From NCBI RefSeq assembly GCF_020966775.1, contig NZ_JAJKFV010000030.1, positions 1-64,000 of the forward strand: a stretch of 64,000 bases of DNA, written 5' to 3'. Each line of letters begins with the position of its first letter. Within the stretch, counting starts at the first letter, position 1. Below the pieces are notes generated by a model. It saw only the letters and a program-made list of their open reading frames with translations, was not told the origin of the DNA and did no database searches. A program made the position numbers and the translations under genes. The stretch is from Rhodopirellula halodulae (GTDB lineage: Bacteria; Planctomycetota; Planctomycetia; Pirellulales; Pirellulaceae). Below are positions 61,986 to 64,000 of the stretch, piece by piece.

Positions 61986-63044
61986 TTGTTGATCGACCGG
62001 CTACGCAGCGCAGCGGTGCTGATCACAATCGCGGTGGTTTGCTTGTTCGTCGACGCTCGGGTCAGCACTCAGGGCACCGAAGGATTGACGCTGATCCCGT
62101 TGCTGTTGTTCTTTGCTTTGGGCACCACGTGGGATATCACTTCGCTGTTGATCCAGTCAGGACGAAATGTTTGGCGAGCGGGTTGCATGATCGCCGTCAC
62201 CAGCATGAGTTTGGCCCCGGCCATACCGAACATCGTCAACGCTGTTTCCGATGCGACCAACGGCGCGTTGGATCCTTATCCGGTCGATTGCCCCATTGGT
62301 CGATTGGGGTGGGTGGTGACCATGGCGGTTGCATCGCTGTTCGCATTGCTGATTCGCGAAATGTGGACCTATGGGTTGCCAGCTACCAACGACTCGCAAC
62401 CCAGCGCTGATACGGCTGCCTCCATTTTGAAAGAAGCGGATCCAATCAAGGACGATGGTCCGTCGCATGGCACCAATTCATCCGCGAACCTTGAGGCTTC
62501 GCCTTTCTCCGCCAGCATTGACCGAACCATGCGAGCCGCGTTTGTCTCCATGTACATCGGATTGCCGATGAGCCTTCTGTTCGCGACGCGTTCACTGGGA
62601 AGCTCGGTCAGTCCACTGTGGGGCTTGGCAGCTTTGCTAACGTTCATCGCCACGACCAAATCTGCTGACGCCGGTGCTTACTTCTCCGGCAAATCGATTG
62701 GGCGAAACAAACTGATTCCGCGGCTGAGTCCTGGCAAAACCTGGGAAGGAGCCATCGGCGGAGTGATCGCGTCGACCTTGGTCGCGATGGCATGTCTTCA
62801 CTGGTTGTTCCCGGCGATGTTGCCGAGCGGTTGTGCACCGTCGATCACGTGGGCGTTCGTTCTGGGGCCGGCGTTGTCCATCAGCGGAATGGTGGGTGAT
62901 TTGGCCGAATCGATGTTCAAACGCGATTGCGGAGCGAAAGATTCTGGAAATTGGCTCCCCGGTCTAGGGGGCGTCTGGGATGTGACGGATTCGTTGATCG
63001 CCGCAATTTTGCCGGCTTTTCTGTGTTTAGCGGCGGCGGCATGA
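61986..63044 (+). CDS. cdsA: Phosphatidate cytidylyltransferase CdsA
   Basis: 352 residues from TTG 61986. Multi-pass inner-membrane enzyme that makes CDP-diacylglycerol from phosphatidate and CTP. Key sequence: TTKSADAGAYFSGKSIGRNKLIPRLSPGKTWEGAIGG and AESMFKRDCGAKDSGNWLPGLGGVWDVTDS. In the classical CDS signature the latter reads KDxGxxLPGHGGxxDRxDS; here His is Leu and Arg is Val. About 60 residues of hydrophilic sequence (residues about 135-180) are inserted between membrane segments, longer than in E. coli. Confidence 0.9.
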   Translation: MLIDRLRSAAVLITIAVVCLFVDARVSTQGTEGLTLIPLLLFFALGTTWDITSLLIQSGRNVWRAGCMIAVTSMSLAPAIPNIVNAVSDATNGALDPYPVDCPIGRLGWVVTMAVASLFALLIREMWTYGLPATNDSQPSADTAASILKEADPIKDDGPSHGTNSSANLEASPFSASIDRTMRAAFVSMYIGLPMSLLFATRSLGSSVSPLWGLAALLTFIATTKSADAGAYFSGKSIGRNKLIPRLSPGKTWEGAIGGVIASTLVAMACLHWLFPAMLPSGCAPSITWAFVLGPALSISGMVGDLAESMFKRDCGAKDSGNWLPGLGGVWDVTDSLIAAILPAFLCLAAAA

Positions 63045-63151
63045 CCGCTGTCGCTCCCCCCGTGATTTCTGCCCAAACCGGACTCGCACGATGGTCGGAC
63101 CACGTGTTGGACGGTTAGAATTAGTCACTCAATTTCCAACGCTCAGGCGCA

Positions 63152-64000
63152 TGTCGGTTCCATCTGCAATGAACGAAGCCACGCTGTCGACAGCGGGTCC
63201 CAATGAAGTTTTGACACTGTTCGGTCCTCGCGACCAACACGTGCGAAAACTGCGACGGCTATTCGGCGTCGACATCACCCACCGAGCGGGCAAGATTCGC
63301 GTCGCCGGTGAAGAAGCCGGTGTGGGTGCCGCGATGCGTACGTTGGAACGTCTGCGTTTGCTGTGTCGCAAGAAAGGTTCACTCAGCCTGGGCGACATCG
63401 AAACCATCGCCGCGGAAGAAGGTGCGAAGATCGAGGACGGGCGTCCGCCAACGCCGCGTGCCGAAGCGATCAATCTTCAAAACGCCGGCCGCAAAATCGC
63501 GCCGCGAACGCCCGGCCAAGCTCGCTATGTTGAGGCGATTCGGGAACACGATCTGACGATCGCCACCGGTCCGGCTGGTTGCGGAAAAACTTACTTGGCT
63601 GTGGCAACTGCGGTCGAAGCCCTTCGCGCTGAGTCCATTCGCAAAATTGTTTTGGTGAGACCGGCGGTCGAAGCCGGTGAGAGCCTCGGCTTTCTGCCGG
63701 GCGACCTGCGAGCCAAGCTAAATCCATATTTGCGTCCGTTGCTGGATGCACTTGGCGAAATGGTTGACTTCGACCAAGCCCGCGCGTTGATGGAACAAGA
63801 CGTCATCGAGATCGTGCCGTTGGCCTACATGCGAGGCCGCACGCTCAACGACGCATTCATCATCTTGGACGAAGCCCAGAACACGACCGTGGCTCAGATG
63901 AAAATGTTCCTCACACGGATGGGCGAACGTAGCAAAATGGTCGTCAGCGGCGATGCGACTCAACTGGATTTGCCTCGCGGTGTCCGCAGCGGACTGCACG
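63152..64000 (+). CDS. phoH: PhoH-family ATPase, cut by the window edge
   Basis: The first 283 residues are present; the gene continues past 64000. ATG 63152 is followed by a KH-like N-terminal part (LTLFGPRDQHVRKLRRLFG). Then comes the PhoH ATPase domain: the P-loop IATGPAGCGKTYLAV, IVLVRPAVEAGESLGFLPGDLRAKL, MRGRTLNDAFIILDEAQNTTVAQMKMFLTRMG with the Walker B Asp-Glu, and KMVVSGDATQLDLPRGVRSGL. All are typical of PhoH/YbeZ, which works with the endoribonuclease YbeY in rRNA processing. Expect ybeY downstream. Confidence 0.93.

Overview
The window looks like a chromosomal segment of a marine planctomycete close to Rhodopirellula. The pointers are family-level: a ThuA / membrane-bound dehydrogenase / Pirellula-Verrucomicrobium-type heme-binding giant protein (42297-46814), a sulfatase with a CxPxR formylglycine motif, a Tat-exported Gfo/Idh/MocA protein, a DUF1559 prepilin-like protein, a fused SecDF, GC-rich codon use and many short exported proteins without recognisable relatives. 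Identification is inference, because no database could be searched.

Region 1 (1-12.9 kb) is accessory. Short exported, lipoprotein or membrane genes (HxlR regulator, pentapeptide-repeat protein, DMP19-like protein, many unknowns) alternate with mobile DNA and broken genes. Its centre is 4092-7702: two near-identical 783-bp REP-associated tyrosine transposase (RAYT) elements in direct orientation, flanking a gene (5124-6512) that encodes a signal peptide, a complete 76-residue ubiquitin about 82% identical to human ubiquitin, a linker and a C-terminal autotransporter-type beta-barrel ending in Trp. Read literally, it is a ubiquitin exported by Sec and displayed on the outer membrane. This is the outstanding finding of the window.

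Region 2 (13-34.5 kb) is mostly housekeeping: a GH5 glycoside hydrolase, a large TPR membrane protein, a FlgN-like protein, a cold-shock protein, a His-rich lipoprotein pair, cysS-ruvC (overlapping), a membrane/LRR protein with a 383-bp tandem duplication at its 3' end, a sugar-isomerase/thiS/thiG/slyX cluster, a cytochrome oxidase subunit III, a diadenylate cyclase and aroK.

Region 3 (34.6-48.3 kb) holds a sulfatase, yajC-secDF, a DegT-family aminotransferase, ppnP, the giant ThuA-dehydrogenase-cytochrome protein and, convergent to it, an oxidoreductase. Region 4 (49-64 kb) holds iscA, nusB-ruvA, a thioredoxin-like protein, a DapA-family aldolase, a GNAT protein, a frameshifted gene, a DUF1559 prepilin, an AEC transporter, a recO / BamD-like / lptE run on the minus strand, tpx, cdsA and phoH (cut by the window edge).

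Dispersed short palindromes of two kinds occur between core genes: GTAG-headed REP-like hairpins (20046, 49471, 49578) and a 26-bp family (27483, 34519, 34587). I saw no rRNA, tRNA or CRISPR array.
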